This document shows positions 1 through 11,023 of a stretch of DNA of 64,000 nt, in pieces. The DNA comes from Rachicladosporium sp. CCFEE 5018 (lineage: Eukaryota; Ascomycota; Dothideomycetes; Cladosporiales; Cladosporiaceae): contig KZ111150.1 of the NCBI GenBank assembly GCA_002077045.2, positions 1,177,550 through 1,241,549 of the forward strand. Reading direction: 5' to 3'. Under the pieces are notes generated by a model. The model saw only the letters and a program-made list of their open reading frames with translations. It was not told where the DNA came from and ran no database searches. Made by a program: the position numbers and the translations under genes. How positions within the stretch are numbered: position 1 is the first letter of the stretch; each line of letters starts with the position of its first letter.

Positions 1-866
1 CTGCCAACTGTCAGTGGACTAGTATTACCGGACCATGGCGATAGCCTCATCAGACACTCACATAGATTGTGGCATCTGCCCACCCGACCTGCGTAGATAA
101 GACTTTGATGATGTCTCCTTCTTTCGCATCGATGCCAGCAACTTGTTCATGCGTCTCTCCACGTTCGATCAGCAGATCTTTGATGAGCTTGGATGTCAGA
201 GTCCATAACTTAATATTATTGAAGTCTAGCAGAAATGTCCTGACTTCGGCTGGTGAGCTATCAATGATTGTTTCGTTGACTATCAGCGCTGTCGACCACG
301 ACATGATTTCAATATTTTTAAGATGCTGTCAGATAGTATTGGGAGTTGAAATATTGTAGGCTTCATGTGCACAATTGCTCAGGCTCACATCGAGCCGCTA
401 AGTCCTTCGTTAGGCCTGCGCCGTGCGGCTGAAAATTCTCGTATACAATCTATCTCAAATCCTACGGTACTTGAAGATGGACATCTTGGCAGACTAGTAC
501 CATGCTGTCGATAGCAGAGAGTGGTCTCGTAGTCGTGCTTGCCCAGCCTACTCAGGGTGTCTCATCTCCAGCAGATCGGTAAAGTGACATTGGCTTACTA
601 GTAATAATGTGGTCCACGACTAGAAGAATGACGTGAACTCCGCTCGGCGACAAAGGAATCTTTTTCCATATACGAGACAGCTATGACGGCAAGGTTGGGG
701 CGATTTCTGATGCTTATCGGGTGTGGGGCACTAGCAGCTCCTGGGCTTCACGAGTGCCTTCCAGGTCATGTTTCTGATGGGGCAAGTAATAACCTTGGAA
801 GGCTGAGATCTCCAGGAACCTACCACCAGTCAGCGATTACGCTTTGTTGATATCTACCTGCTAACA
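1..866. repeat. Left arm of an inverted repeat
   Basis: This stretch is the reverse complement of 5485-6349 with only scattered single-base differences and a net one-base indel. Position 1 is the last base of an intron in the repeated gene, so the arm is cut by the window edge and probably continues to the left. Similarity fades around 866, just past a shared GATATC. The arm holds one exon of an SRPBCC-fold gene and about 560 bp of its upstream sequence. Confidence 0.9.
62..304 (-). CDS. SRPBCC/START-like protein, left copy, exon 1 only (partial)
   Basis: The start ATG is at 304 and the exon runs to 62 (81 codons). It ends at a GT donor, and the 61-nt intron fills 61-1, so the second exon lies outside the window. 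The sequence shows a start resembling SRPBCC hydrophobic-ligand proteins (VNETI, then PAEVRTFLLDF, then W at the end of the first helix). It matches the complete copy at 6046-6601 almost residue for residue, for example Ile for Val in NNIKLW. SRPBCC members bind lipids or other hydrophobic ligands, or act as cyclases; no substrate can be named. It is transcribed away from its twin, so the two copies are head to head across a 4.6-kb spacer. Confidence 0.75.
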
Positions 867-1319
867 ATGTTTCCTATTTCCACGACAGCTGGAGTGAGCA
901 CCGTACCGCGTAGCCTGTGTCTTCTGGAGAACGTCGAGTACGCTGCCCTGCAATGGTCTGATCGAATCGCGAGTTTGCGAGGGGAAAAGAATCATGCATA
1001 CGCATCTGCACTGATCTCGTCCGTGTGGAGGGAGCTACCCCATTATTGCGCGAGCGTGGAAACTCATAAGGGATCTGCGCGAGTCACTGGAACACCTCTG
1101 TCGGCGGTGCGGTAGTGGCCTTGGGCTGACATGACGAAGCTCTGTCCGCACGTAACCTCACGCCGTGCATGAGCATCTTGCCGTGCGGTGCTGTGGATCG
1201 CGAAGCTCTAAGTACTGCTTATAAGAGAGGGCCTCGTCGCCCCTCTCTCTAGAACTCGCGTGCTCCACAACGTGAAATACAAGCCACGATACACAAATTC
1301 GAAAGAGACTGCCACAGAC
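867..1319. other. Intergenic, no gene seen
   Basis: About 450 bp between the left repeat arm and the GMC oxidoreductase. An 82-codon frame at 867-1115 has no family signature. The last 100 bp presumably hold the promoter of the downstream gene. Confidence 0.5.
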
Positions 1320-3394
1320 ATGGGACTGTACACTAAGCTGCCCGAGGACCTGCAAGAGGTCGACGTGATCATTGCTGGCGGTATGTGCCTTCGACGTTCT
1401 TCCATCGACAACGACTGACGACTCGTCTACAGGTGGCCTAGCAGGTTGTGTCGTTGCAGGTCGTCTCGCAGAAGCCGATCCAGGCCTATCGATCCTCATC
1501 ATCGAGCAGGGACCAAACAATTATGCAGTACCTGAGATCATACATCCCGGACTCTTCCCGCGAAATCTCCATCCCACAAGTAAGCACACCCTCTTCTGGC
1601 AAGGCAACCGATCTGAGGTGCTTGCCAACCGACGCCGATTGTTCCGTCTGGGGGAACGCTAGGCGGAGGAAGCTCCGTGAACTGGATGGTATACACAAGA
1701 GCAGCTAGATCCGACTACGACGCTTTCGATGCACCAGGCTGGTCCGCGGACGAGTTGTACCCATTCCTGAAGAAGTTCGAGAAGTATCAAGGCAAAGGAA
1801 GCAAAGACCACCACGGCTTCGAGGGTCCGATCGGCGTCTCCAGCGGAACGTTCCGTGGCAAGCGCGGCGAAGATGCATTCATTGAAGCAGCTACTGCAGT
1901 AGGCTACACAGAATTCGAGGACCTCCAGAACCTGGACAAGAACCATGGTACCGAACGCTGGCTGCGTTACGTAGCTCCAAATGGACGCCGATCCGATGCT
2001 GCACACGGCTACATTCACCCAAAGCTGCGCAGTGGCGACTTCCCGAATCTGCACGTCCTGGTCGAGAAGCAGGTCGTCAGAGTACTCTTTGACGAGAACA
2101 AGAAGGCTGTCGGCGTTGAGTATCAGACCAACGCCAAGTTTCAGGCGAACCCTGAGATGCAAGTTGCGCTTCAAGCGCCAAAGACAGTACGTGCTCGTCG
2201 CCTCGTTGTCTGCTCAGCAGGCGCGAACGGCACACCACTGATCCTCGAGCGGTCTGGAGTCGGCAACGCTCAGATATTGGAGAAGGCTGGCGTCAAAGTC
2301 GTGGAAGATCTTCCTGGTGTCGGACATGATTACCAAGACCATCATCTGACGCTTTACGCTTACCGTACCAACCTCACCAAGCGTGAGACACTCAATGGCT
2401 TCCTAGACGGTGGTCTCGACATACAAGAGGCCATCAGGAACAATGACGAGCTGCTTGGGTGGAACTCCATGGACGCTTGTAAGTCATGTATGAAGTGCAT
2501 CTGGTGTGAAATCGCTGATCCCGTAACCAGCTGGCAAGTTCCGTCCGACGGAGGCTGAAGTTGAGGCTCTTGGGCCCGAGTTCAAGGCAGCATGGGAGAA
2601 AGACTTCAAGGACAAGCCTGACAAGCCGCTAATGATCATTGCGCTTTACCTGGCGTACGTTGTCCTGTATGTTGAGGGCGAGCGATTACTGACTGATTAT
2701 CAGATACTTTGCCGATCACTCCTCTCTTCCGGACGACTCGGAGTACGTCTCGATGGCAAATTGGACTGCCTACCCATACTCTCGCGGTCATATCCACATC
2801 ACTGGCCCAGGGCTTCTGGATCCCATCGACTTTGACGTCGGCTACTTGAAGGACAACAATGATGTTGATCTCAAGAAACACATCTGGGCTTACAAGCTGC
2901 AACGCGAGATGTGGCGTCGCATGCCGATCTTCCGCGGCGAGCTGGCCACAAGCCATCCCGAGTTTCCAGAGGGCAGCAAAGCCGCTGTCATAGAGAAAGC
3001 CGATGGCCCGATCTTCGACGGAGACAAACGCATCGAGTACACAGCCGAAGACGAGAAGGCTATCGAGCAGAAGATCAGAGAGATCGTCAGCACTACCTGG
3101 CACTCACTGGGCACTTGCAAAATTGCATCAAGGGAGAAGATGGGTGTTGTCGATCCTACTCTGAGTGTTCACGGGGTCACTGGGCTGAAGCTGGCGGATC
3201 TGAGTGTGCCGCCGCATAATGTAGGGGCGAACACCGGCAACACTGCTTATGTGGTGGGCGAGAGGGCCGCAGATCTCTTCATCAAGGAGCTTGGGCTTGG
3301 GCAGCAGGCGAGAGTAGACTCGCCAGTTGATGATGGGCAGGCCAAAGTCGATTCGCCCGTTGCCGATGAACAGGCGAAGGAAGTTGGTGTGTAG
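1320..3394 (+). CDS. GMC-family oxidoreductase (alcohol oxidase-like), single frameshift
   Basis: An FAD-dependent glucose-methanol-choline oxidoreductase. Exons are 1320-1380, 1433-2478, 2531-2654 and 2704-3394, with good GT-AG introns. The N-terminus has the dinucleotide-binding stretch DVIIAGGGLAG. The GMC signature GGGSSVNW follows, and near the C-terminus are the active-site His in TTWHSLGTC and the Asn in PHNVGANTGNTAY. This arrangement resembles fungal alcohol (methanol) oxidases. The reading frame breaks once, near 1641: the conserved PIVPSGGTLGGGSS segment is in the next frame, as if one base were missing after CGACG, and the original frame meets TAG at 1660-1662. No intron placement repairs it. 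The C-terminal tail is a repeat (QARVDSPVDDG, QAKVDSPVADE) and ends in VGV, so the peroxisomal tripeptide expected of methanol oxidases is absent. It may be a young pseudogene or a sequencing error. Confidence 0.85.
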
Positions 3395-3738
3395 TGATGT
3401 AGTCCACAATTTGGTTATGCATATCAATGCAGTCTTGGGCTGAGCTCTTCGTGCATGCAGAATCGTCAAAAGGAAGCAGCATGCTCAAAGCAGCATGCTC
3501 ACCGTGTGTTGTGATACTCTCGAAGTTCTAGAGAGACCGATAGCGCAATGGCTTAGATCTTAACAATTACGGACACATCTATTGTAGCTTTGCGGCCCAC
3601 TCAAATACACTACCACAGCAGCCAACACTACCGCCCGACTTCTACCCCGAGCCTTGTTTGTCCACCCGTATGTGTTCCCCAATAGGCTGCGACCCATCTG
3701 CCTCACTTCGGCGACGTTGTTCGTCGCCCATGTCGGAG
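3395..3738. other. Intergenic, convergent gene ends
   Basis: The GMC gene (+) and the small secreted protein (-) converge here. No convincing coding frame or RNA is seen, only 3' flanks. Confidence 0.5.
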
Positions 3739-4169
3739 CTACAGTGGGCACTTGACCTCAGTCGACAGGAACGGAGCATTCGCCTGTACGCATTGATTCA
3801 GGGTGCCCAAGCGCTGATCCTCCTGCCCACGTCCAGGGCTGCAGATTTTGTTGGTATAGTAGTAGACTTCGTCACAAATCAGCGGACAGATATAGGTACA
3901 GAGATTTTCAGCCTCTTCAGCGTACCCGAGCATGTTGCGTTTGCCACTGCTGTCAGAGTAACACTCGTCAAGGCGCCCAAGCCAAGGCCGGACGGGTTGA
4001 GCTGCTGGCAGACATTTGTATTGAAGGTGACACCGCCGCTGCGACTGACCGGGTTGCAGCCACCGTAGGCGTAGTAGATTTGTTCGGCTGCGATGGTGGA
4101 CTGTCGTGGTATGACTCCACCCTCTGCAAAGAAGGCGAATGCCGAAAGTAGTAGGAGACGAGACAACAT
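3739..4169 (-). CDS. Small secreted cysteine-containing protein
   Basis: Predicted exons are 4169-3926 and 3866-3739, joined over a 59-nt intron with a CTGAT branch site, giving about 123 residues. The first 17 residues (MLSRLLLLSAFAFFAEG) form a clear signal peptide. The next residues (VIPRQ) resemble a possible propeptide or Kex-type site. Six cysteines lie in the mature part, three in each exon, including GGCNP and the final VKCPL, so three disulphides are possible. No known domain is recognised. Such proteins in ascomycetes are often cell-wall or effector-like, but nothing here demonstrates that role. Without the intron, the first frame would end in an unrelated tail and lose half of the cysteines, which supports the splice. 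Confidence 0.65.
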
Positions 4170-5484
4170 CCTTTTGCTGGCACGGAAGATTACGGGGTGA
4201 AAGAGGAGTGGTCGAGAGAACAGAGGAAATGGCCTACCAGCACGAGCGCTATGAATGTACGCTCGGGAAGAGCAGCTTGATGTAGTTGGTCCATCTCCGC
4301 CGCTTTCTCACTTACGGTGAGCATCAGTGTATGAATAGTGTGGGAAGAACGGTGTGCAGTGACTGTTCCAGTACTGGAGGTCTGCGAGGGCCTACAGCAG
4401 GATCGAATCCACCATATCCGCAATGACACTTCGCAAGCATTCAGTGTGGGTCTTACTGTCATCACACCCAATCTCCATGCTCAGATCCAGGTGAGATCTG
4501 ACTTGGCTTCTGGATGACCCGGTCGGTGGAGTCAAGGATACCAATCATGGGAAGTGAGGTCCGAGAAGCAACATGCGGCTGCATGATAGCTTGAGCAGGC
4601 AAGGCACCGAGCGTCATTCGATGCACGGCTGACGCTGAGCTGAGGTCGGTTAACTCCATCGAGGCCCGTATCCGGACTCAGATAGCGGGATAGTTATCGC
4701 AGTGTGCGTCTGGTCTATTGATGCGAGCTCACCTCCAGCTGAAGCGAGCGAGCTTGATCCGTTTGGCGCGACAAGATATCAGTCGCTGCGCTCAATGTGG
4801 TTCGCCTTGCGAAGGAATCCTAGGGAGTTGTGAACCCGAGCGAAAGGTGGCATCGCGTTTGGTGACCCGTCAATCGTGTTGGTGGTTGGCATAACGTGTG
4901 TGCTACTGAACGCCCGGGCAGCTGGGTTGCAATTGTGAGCTTGATGTGGACTACAGAATGGTGACCGGACGAACCGGCTGCGTGCGCAGCATCTGCATGC
5001 CGTAGCCTGCTGAAGGGATCCAAACAGCATGCACGCTCGCCTGGATGATCCATCCGCAGCACTGGTATCCGAATGTGCAGCAAGAGCAATCTATATACCC
5101 GCCAGCCACGGTGCACGTTCCATCAGGATCTTACAGTAGCGTGACAGACCAGATCGTTGACGGACCCTGACACGACGGCACCCTATTGGAAGGACCACGT
5201 CTGTCGGGTGCTTTCCATGACCATACCCAAGATTACACCTGCGCAATATCACCCGTCCTGTGGCTGTCTCTCGGCCGCTGCGAAATCCGGTAATGGAGAA
5301 GGTCTTGGAGCGGGTGGTATACTTGTGTTGAGAGGGCTCAAAATTTGGCCATTCTATAAGGTAGACTTCTTGATGTGAAAGTGGAAAGTAGCGCTCAACG
5401 CTTCAGCGCTCCGTCTTTGCCACACAGCTCGACTCCACAAGCCATCGACCAGGCATGGAGCCCTGAGCGATTGATGAGAGGTAT
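4170..5484. other. Long intergenic stretch, no gene supported
   Basis: About 1.3 kb upstream of the small secreted protein and up to the right repeat arm. Frames of 60-98 codons occur on both strands, but none has a family motif, signal peptide or convincing intron structure. It may contain the secreted protein's promoter and degraded sequence. Confidence 0.5.
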
Positions 5485-6349
5485 GATTAGCAAGTAGATA
5501 TCAACAAAGTGCAATCGCTGACTGGTGGTAGGTTCCTGGAGATCTCAGCCTTCCAAGGTTATTACTTACCCCTTCAGAAACATGACCTGGAAGGCACTCG
5601 TGAAGCCCAGGAGCTGCTAGTGCCCCCCACCCGATAAGCATCAGAAATCGCCCCAACCTTGCCGTCATAGCTGTCTCGTATATGGACAAAGATTCCTTTG
5701 TCGCCGAGCGGAGTTCACGTCATTCTTCTAGTCGTGGACCACATTATTACTAGTAAGCCAATGTCACTTTACCGATCTGCTGGAGATGAGACACCCTGAG
5801 TAGGCTGGGCAAGCACGACAACGAGACCACTCTCTGCTATCGACAGCATGGTATTAGTCTGCCAAGATGTCCATCTCAAGTACCGTAGGATTTGAGATAG
5901 ATTATATACGAGAATTTTCAGCCGCACGGCGCAGGCCTAACGAAGGACTTAGCGGCTCGATGTGAGCCTGAGCAATCGTGCACATGAAGCCTACAATATG
6001 TCAACTCCCAATACTATCTGACAGCATCTTAAAAATATTGAAATCATGTCGTGGTCGACAGCGCTGATAGTCAACGAAACAATCATTGATAGCTCACCAG
6101 CCGAAGTCAGGACATTTCTGCTAGACTTCAATAATGTTAAGTTATGGACTCTGACATCCAAGCTCATCAAAGATCTGCTGATCGAACGTGGAGAGACGCA
6201 TGAACAAGTTGCTGGCATCGATGCGAAAGAAGGAGACATCATCAAAGTCTTATCTACGCAGGTCGGGTGGGCAGATGCCACAATCTATGTGAGTGTCTGA
6301 TGAGGCTATCGCCATGGTCCGGTAATACTAGTCCACTGACAGTTGGCAG
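5485..6349. repeat. Right arm of an inverted repeat
   Basis: Reverse complement of 1-866, about 98% identical by eye. It ends at 6349 only because the left partner reaches the window edge there. It contains the promoter, exon 1 and intron of the complete SRPBCC gene. Confidence 0.9.
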
Positions 6350-6601
6350 ATCAACACCCCAACTCACTTCGGGTACCAAGGTGGTGCCTATGGCTTCAAG
6401 GCACAGCACTGGTGGGAATTCCTCCCTCTGGGCCCAGAGAATGACAGCAAGACACGCTTCCGACACTGCGAGCAAATGTCAGGCTGGAGTGCACCTCTCT
6501 TCTGGCCACGTTCTCCATTGCACAGCTGGCTGAAAGGTCTGTTCGACGGCTTCGACAAGGAGCTCAAGGCAGCTGTGGAACAGCAAAGCTCGAGCTCGTG
6601 A
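6046..6601 (+). CDS. SRPBCC/START-like protein, complete copy
   Basis: Two exons, 6046-6288 and 6350-6601, with a 61-nt phase-0 intron (GTGAGT to GGCAG), give 164 residues. Exon 1 starts with VNETIIDSS and PAEVRTFLLDF, the usual opening of SRPBCC folds. Exon 2 continues with THFGYQGG, an aromatic WWEFLPL stretch and SGWSAPLFWP. The size and order fit stand-alone SRPBCC proteins of ascomycetes that bind a hydrophobic ligand in a helix-grip cavity; the ligand is unknown. Neither a signal peptide nor a membrane segment is visible, so a cytosolic location is likely. It is the only fully visible copy of the gene on the inverted repeat. Confidence 0.8.
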
Positions 6602-7390
6602 CGGGTATCGCGGCTACCAGCCTAGAAAGCAGCCTGGAAGGCAGCCGATCCTCGACCTGTGGTGACCGGATCGAAGGGCTGACATGCAGGTCCGTACGGC
6701 TGTGTCTCTCGCCAAAAGCTGGGACATCGCACTCGCGTCAGAGCTGCGCAAGAAACGCCGCTTTGTGTGTTTGTAACGGACCAAATATTAGGCGAGGAGG
6801 TTCTGGCGGAAACACTTCATCTCGTACAGCAATAGTATCACGCGGGCTGTCATCGCCTGTATTACTGGTTGCTTTACAGGAACTCGGAGGAGGCATCAAT
6901 GATCAGCTTACATTTCCTTATCAAACCTCCGACCGTTGCCAAGCCTGTCGCAATCGACCTTGCATGAACTCTATCGACATCGCTGTAACAACTTCGAACT
7001 CGGAATACTTGGTCATCAGTTGCAAAGTGCGAGGTGTGATCACCTGTACACATCGCGCCGTCGACACGAAAAGACGGAGTAACTACAGGAATAACGCTCT
7101 CTCAAGGTTGTACGTGTGCGCATGTGGCGCCCAGCGGGCGACTCACCTCGCACATCAGCAAGCCTTGCTGCCCTTGGCATACGTGCCTTATCTGACACCA
7201 CCCATATCCGGACCGCCCACCAACACAAACGGTCAACACGATGCCAATGTTGTGGATCTTGGTAGTAAGCCAGGGATACAGGTCTCAGGTGAGGGTGCCG
7301 TCATACAAAACCCGGCGCAGGTAAGTTCTTCTCCTGCTACACTCCGGCGGTTGAATATCTCCTTCACAGAGTCCATTCGTACTTTTCAGT
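6602..7390. other. Intergenic, upstream of the GT71 gene
   Basis: About 790 bp between two plus-strand genes. A long open frame (6598-7632) crosses it but runs out of frame into the GT71 gene and shows no family motif, so I treat it as chance. Confidence 0.5.
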
Positions 7391-8832
7391 ATGTTCCAGC
7401 CTTGGGCGGCTCGCGCTGTAGGCGTCACTCTCACCACGTTCCTTCTTGGAAGTCTACTATGGCGACAGCGCGTTCCATTCACTTACGTTGTCGCGCCTTG
7501 GACAGACACCCAGGAGCTTCCATTATTGCACCGCGACTTTTGGCGGCACTTTTATGCCGATCTGACAGCATCTCGCCCAAATTGCTCCAATATCAGCCAC
7601 AACCAAACCTTGAACGTTGTCGGTCTCGATGACGAGCCACCTCCCCGGCCGATGGAGGTGCTTCTGGAAGATGAACAGCATCGTGCATTGAAGACAGCCC
7701 ATCACGATTTCGTCGAGAGAGTGCTAAACCGAACCTACGAGCTAGCGTATGTCCCGGGATCCCGAGGCATCGTGATCACGGCCGGTGGCTCATATCTCAT
7801 ACACGCTCTTGTCACTGTGCGTATGTTACGCCGCACTGGCACGGATCTTCCGGTCGAGGTCTTCCAACGTGATCCCGCAGAAGGAGATGTGCGTATATGC
7901 GACGACATATTCCCGATGCTGAACGCGAAGTGTGTGCTCTTGAGCCAGACTCTCGGGGATGACATTGATAAACTCGGGAAGTATGGATATAAGATGATCG
8001 CTATGCTGGTGTCATCGTTCGAGGAGTTCTTGTACCTTGATGCGGACTGCTTCCCGCTCTACAGCCCGGACGTTCTGTTCACGAAACCACCCTTCACTAC
8101 TCATGGGCTGGTCTTGTGGCCAGACTTTTGGTACCCCACTGAAAGGTAACGTAATCATCAGAACACGGCGCCTGTTTTATGCTGACTTCATCTCATTGCA
8201 GTCCGCTGTTCTTCGATATTGCCAACATCGCGATGCCTCCAATGGACCACTCTCAAGTAGCCTCGGAAGCCGGCGCGATCATGTTCTCGAAGCGTACACA
8301 CACGGATTCGCTGCTGATAGCTGCATACTACAACTTCTACGGCCCGGAATTCTACTACAAATTGCATTCGCAAGGTGCGCTCGGCGAAGGTGATAAGGAA
8401 ACATTCCGCTGGTCAGCAGTGGCGAGTGACAGTCCTTGGTATCAAGTGAAGTCTCGAGTCAAGCACCTGGGCTTCACGACAAAGGACGGCGAACGCAGAG
8501 ATAGTATGATGGCACAGTATAACCCTATGATCGACCTCAAGGCTGGTCCGGAGGAAGCGCGACCCTTCTTCGCCCATGCCCACAACCCGAAGCTGGATCC
8601 AGACTGGATGTTTAACGAGAAGATTGGCACGCTCTTCGATAGCGACGGGAGCATGAGACGCATCTGGCACGAGAACGCGACACAAGCTATGGAATACTTT
8701 GGCAGTGGCTATGATGCTGAGGCGTGGATGTGGGAGGAGATGCGCGATATGGCTTGTGAGTACGAGAAGTTGTTTCATCGGACGGCCTGCGTGATTGGCA
8801 CTCGATATCTGGAAGAGGTGTTCCAAGCGTAG
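7391..8832 (+). CDS. GT71 alpha-mannosyltransferase (MNN1/MNN2 type)
   Basis: A type II Golgi mannosyltransferase that extends N- or O-linked mannan chains using GDP-mannose. Exons 7391-8145 and 8202-8832 give 461 residues. Residues 9-25 form a signal anchor after a short basic cytoplasmic tail. The family block GIVITAGGSYL lies near residue 126. VRMLRRTGTDLPVEVF follows, then the metal-binding DxD in YLDADCFP (217-219) and the LWPDFWYP block. The intron falls inside a codon for Ser (AG|T) and restores the conserved FFDIANIAMPP sequence. Whether it forms alpha-1,2 or alpha-1,3 bonds cannot be told from sequence. Several N-glycosylation sequons (NCS, NIS, NQT, NRT) occur in the stem region. 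Confidence 0.88.
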
Positions 8833-9493
8833 GACTCGTTGTGGGCTATACCATTGGGAACTACAGCATTCTTTCATCGAATGCGCCTACGAAGGCCTAC
8901 ACTGCGGCCTGGATGCTTGCGCTCCTTCGCGTTCGACGGATCTGCGACAGCCGTTCCTTTCCACCCTCGGTGGAAGCATTACAAAGGGATGTTGACAGAA
9001 CATGATCGTCGATATCAACGGGATGCATTTGCTTTGCGACACAAGGTGCACCTGCATCCGGAGAGGGTAATGCAGGAACCGATTACAAAGCGCTGGCTTG
9101 GATGACCTGCGGCTTTTGAAAGTCAGCTCAACACCAATGGCCCAAAATGGACTAGATTCCTGAGGCACAACTCGCAGGCTTCAAGTTGTTGATGTACTAC
9201 TGCCTGTATCGAACACTGGTGGGTCTGCAGTGGTGGAAGTTTCGTGTGAACAGACTCCTGCTCATTCAGATACCACCACCTCAAGCACACCAAGGTTTAC
9301 GATTTACAATCATGCATTTGCAAGCACGCAAGTTGGGCAGGAGCGATCGCCCCTTCCTCAAGTACAAAAGTTGCTTCCACAAGCAGATCACTTCTTCCCA
9401 ACTCCACCAACACACTCACCACACTCCTCCTCAACTGCCTCATTCCACTGAACTTGATATCGTCACACCTTGACATCGATCACATAAGACGCA
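8833..9493. other. Intergenic, nothing recognised
   Basis: About 660 bp between two co-oriented genes. Frames of 60-95 codons have no recognisable motif. CA- and CT-rich sequence before 9494 looks like a fungal promoter/leader. Confidence 0.5.
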
Positions 9494-10449
9494 ATGGCCG
9501 ACACCTCAAAGCCAACTTGGGAATGGCAGCCATACACCAAGATCATCCATCGCTCCTCATACCCAGCGATCGACTCGAAGAATCCAGCGAACTCCGCTGA
9601 GGGCAAAGTTGTGGTTGTCACCGGTGGTGGTCAGTCGTCAGCCGCATAGCTATTTGTGCATTGCCAATCTAACAGCATTTAGGCACTTCGATCGGTCGTG
9701 GCGTCGCGACCTCCTTCGTCCAAGCTGGCGCCCGCATCGTAGCCATCATCGGCCGTCGCTCCGACGTTCTCGAGTCGACTAAAGCTGGTCTCGAGGAACT
9801 TGGCTCCGCTAAGATCCTCACCTATGCCGTGGACATTCTTGACGAGCCTGGCATGAACGCAGCTTTTGAGGACATCTCCCGCATCTCCGGAAGTGGGATC
9901 GATGTTGTCGTTGCCAGCGCTGGGCTCGGCACGAAGCAGCTCGCCACCGCCGGCACGGTAGCATCGTGGTGGAAAGTCTTCGAAGTCAACATCAAGGGCA
10001 CGTTCATCACGTTCCGTGCATTCGCCGCCAATAAGTCAGCTAAGGGCACCCCGACGTTCATCTCCATCAACAGCAATGCCGCACACTTGGGCGCTTTCCC
10101 CGAGTTCTCAGCCTACGTCTCCGCCAAGATGGGACTGGCTCACCTGCTGCCGTCACTTCAGGTCGAGAATCCGGATTTGCGCATCGTGTCTATCCATCCC
10201 GGTGTCATTGAGTCTGAGATGAACGCCGATGCTGGGTTCTCGTTCAGCAAGGACAACGTCAACCTGCCGGGAGACTTTGCATTGTGGTTGGCCAGCCCTG
10301 CTGCAGCGTGGACGGCGAGCAAGTTCTTTTGGAGTCACTGGGATGTTGATGAGTTGTCGGAGATGCAGGAGGAGATTGAGAAGAAGGGCGAGTTGACTAT
10401 GGGCTTGAAGGGGTGGCCGAGGGAGTTGGAGGTCGAGGTGAGGCCGTAG
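9494..10449 (+). CDS. Short-chain dehydrogenase/reductase (SDR)
   Basis: An NAD(P)-dependent oxidoreductase of the classical SDR type, substrate unknown. Exons 9494-9629 and 9683-10449 give 300 residues. The 53-nt intron splits the cofactor loop, rebuilt as TGGGTSIG (43-50). The NAG-equivalent stretch reads ASAGLGT, followed by the structural VNIKGTF. The catalytic Ser lies in SINSNAAHLG, and Tyr190 and Lys194 form the YxxxK pair (AYVSAK). The start ATG has a good context (gcaATGGCC) and is followed by a roughly 35-residue extension before the Rossmann fold, as in many fungal SDRs. There is no signal peptide, so a cytosolic enzyme is likely. Its neighbours give no pathway. Confidence 0.88.
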
Positions 10450-11023
10450 AGGATGTGAAGCTGGGTACCAGAGTTGATGTGCCAGGATTTGTGGCAGTGG
10501 GGACATGCGATATTGAAGGAGAACATTCCTTCAGCGATTTGTGTAGTCAAGCAAGCTATCACTCATCACAATCAATGTCTCGGTCATAAGGCGGTAGCTG
10601 ACGCTCGACTGACATTGCTGACTTGGCTGACCAAGAAAAGTGTACAAGCTCGCGATCGTCTGTGATTGGCTCGCATTGACAATGGCGTTGTGGAGGTGCA
10701 TTGGCGAGGCGCGGCTGGATGGCGAGTGAACATCGTGGCAAGCCGTTGTCTCGGCGGTGACAACCAGCCGTGTCAACGTCAGGGTACTTGTAAAACGGTC
10801 GCATATATCTGATAAATCTTCAGTGACACATAGACCAGTGTTGTTTTCATGTGCGCGATTGTACACCTGCTCTGGCGATAGAGTTCCGCAGCTGCAACTC
10901 TAGATCCTACGCCCACGCGGCGGGGAGCAGTGGACGACGTCCTACACCACAGCTGAGCGCAGTCAACACCCGTCGTCCGGATCACTTCGGATACTACACG
11001 ACACGCATAGGCACACCGCGACC
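10450..11023. other. Intergenic, upstream of the DUF2985 gene
   Basis: About 570 bp without a convincing gene. It carries the SDR 3' flank and the DUF2985 promoter. Confidence 0.5.

Noticed and set aside
1659..2174. A 171-codon minus-strand frame
   Set aside because: Antisense shadow of the GMC exon.
1677..3394. A separate biosynthetic cluster of GMC oxidoreductase, SRPBCC cyclase and SDR
   Set aside because: No polyketide synthase, NRPS, terpene cyclase or pathway regulator is present, and a GT71 gene lies between; proximity alone is not enough.
6598..7632. A 344-codon plus-strand open frame
   Set aside because: No family motif, ends inside the GT71 gene in another frame, and begins at the stop of the SRPBCC gene; long chance frames are common in GC-rich fungal DNA.
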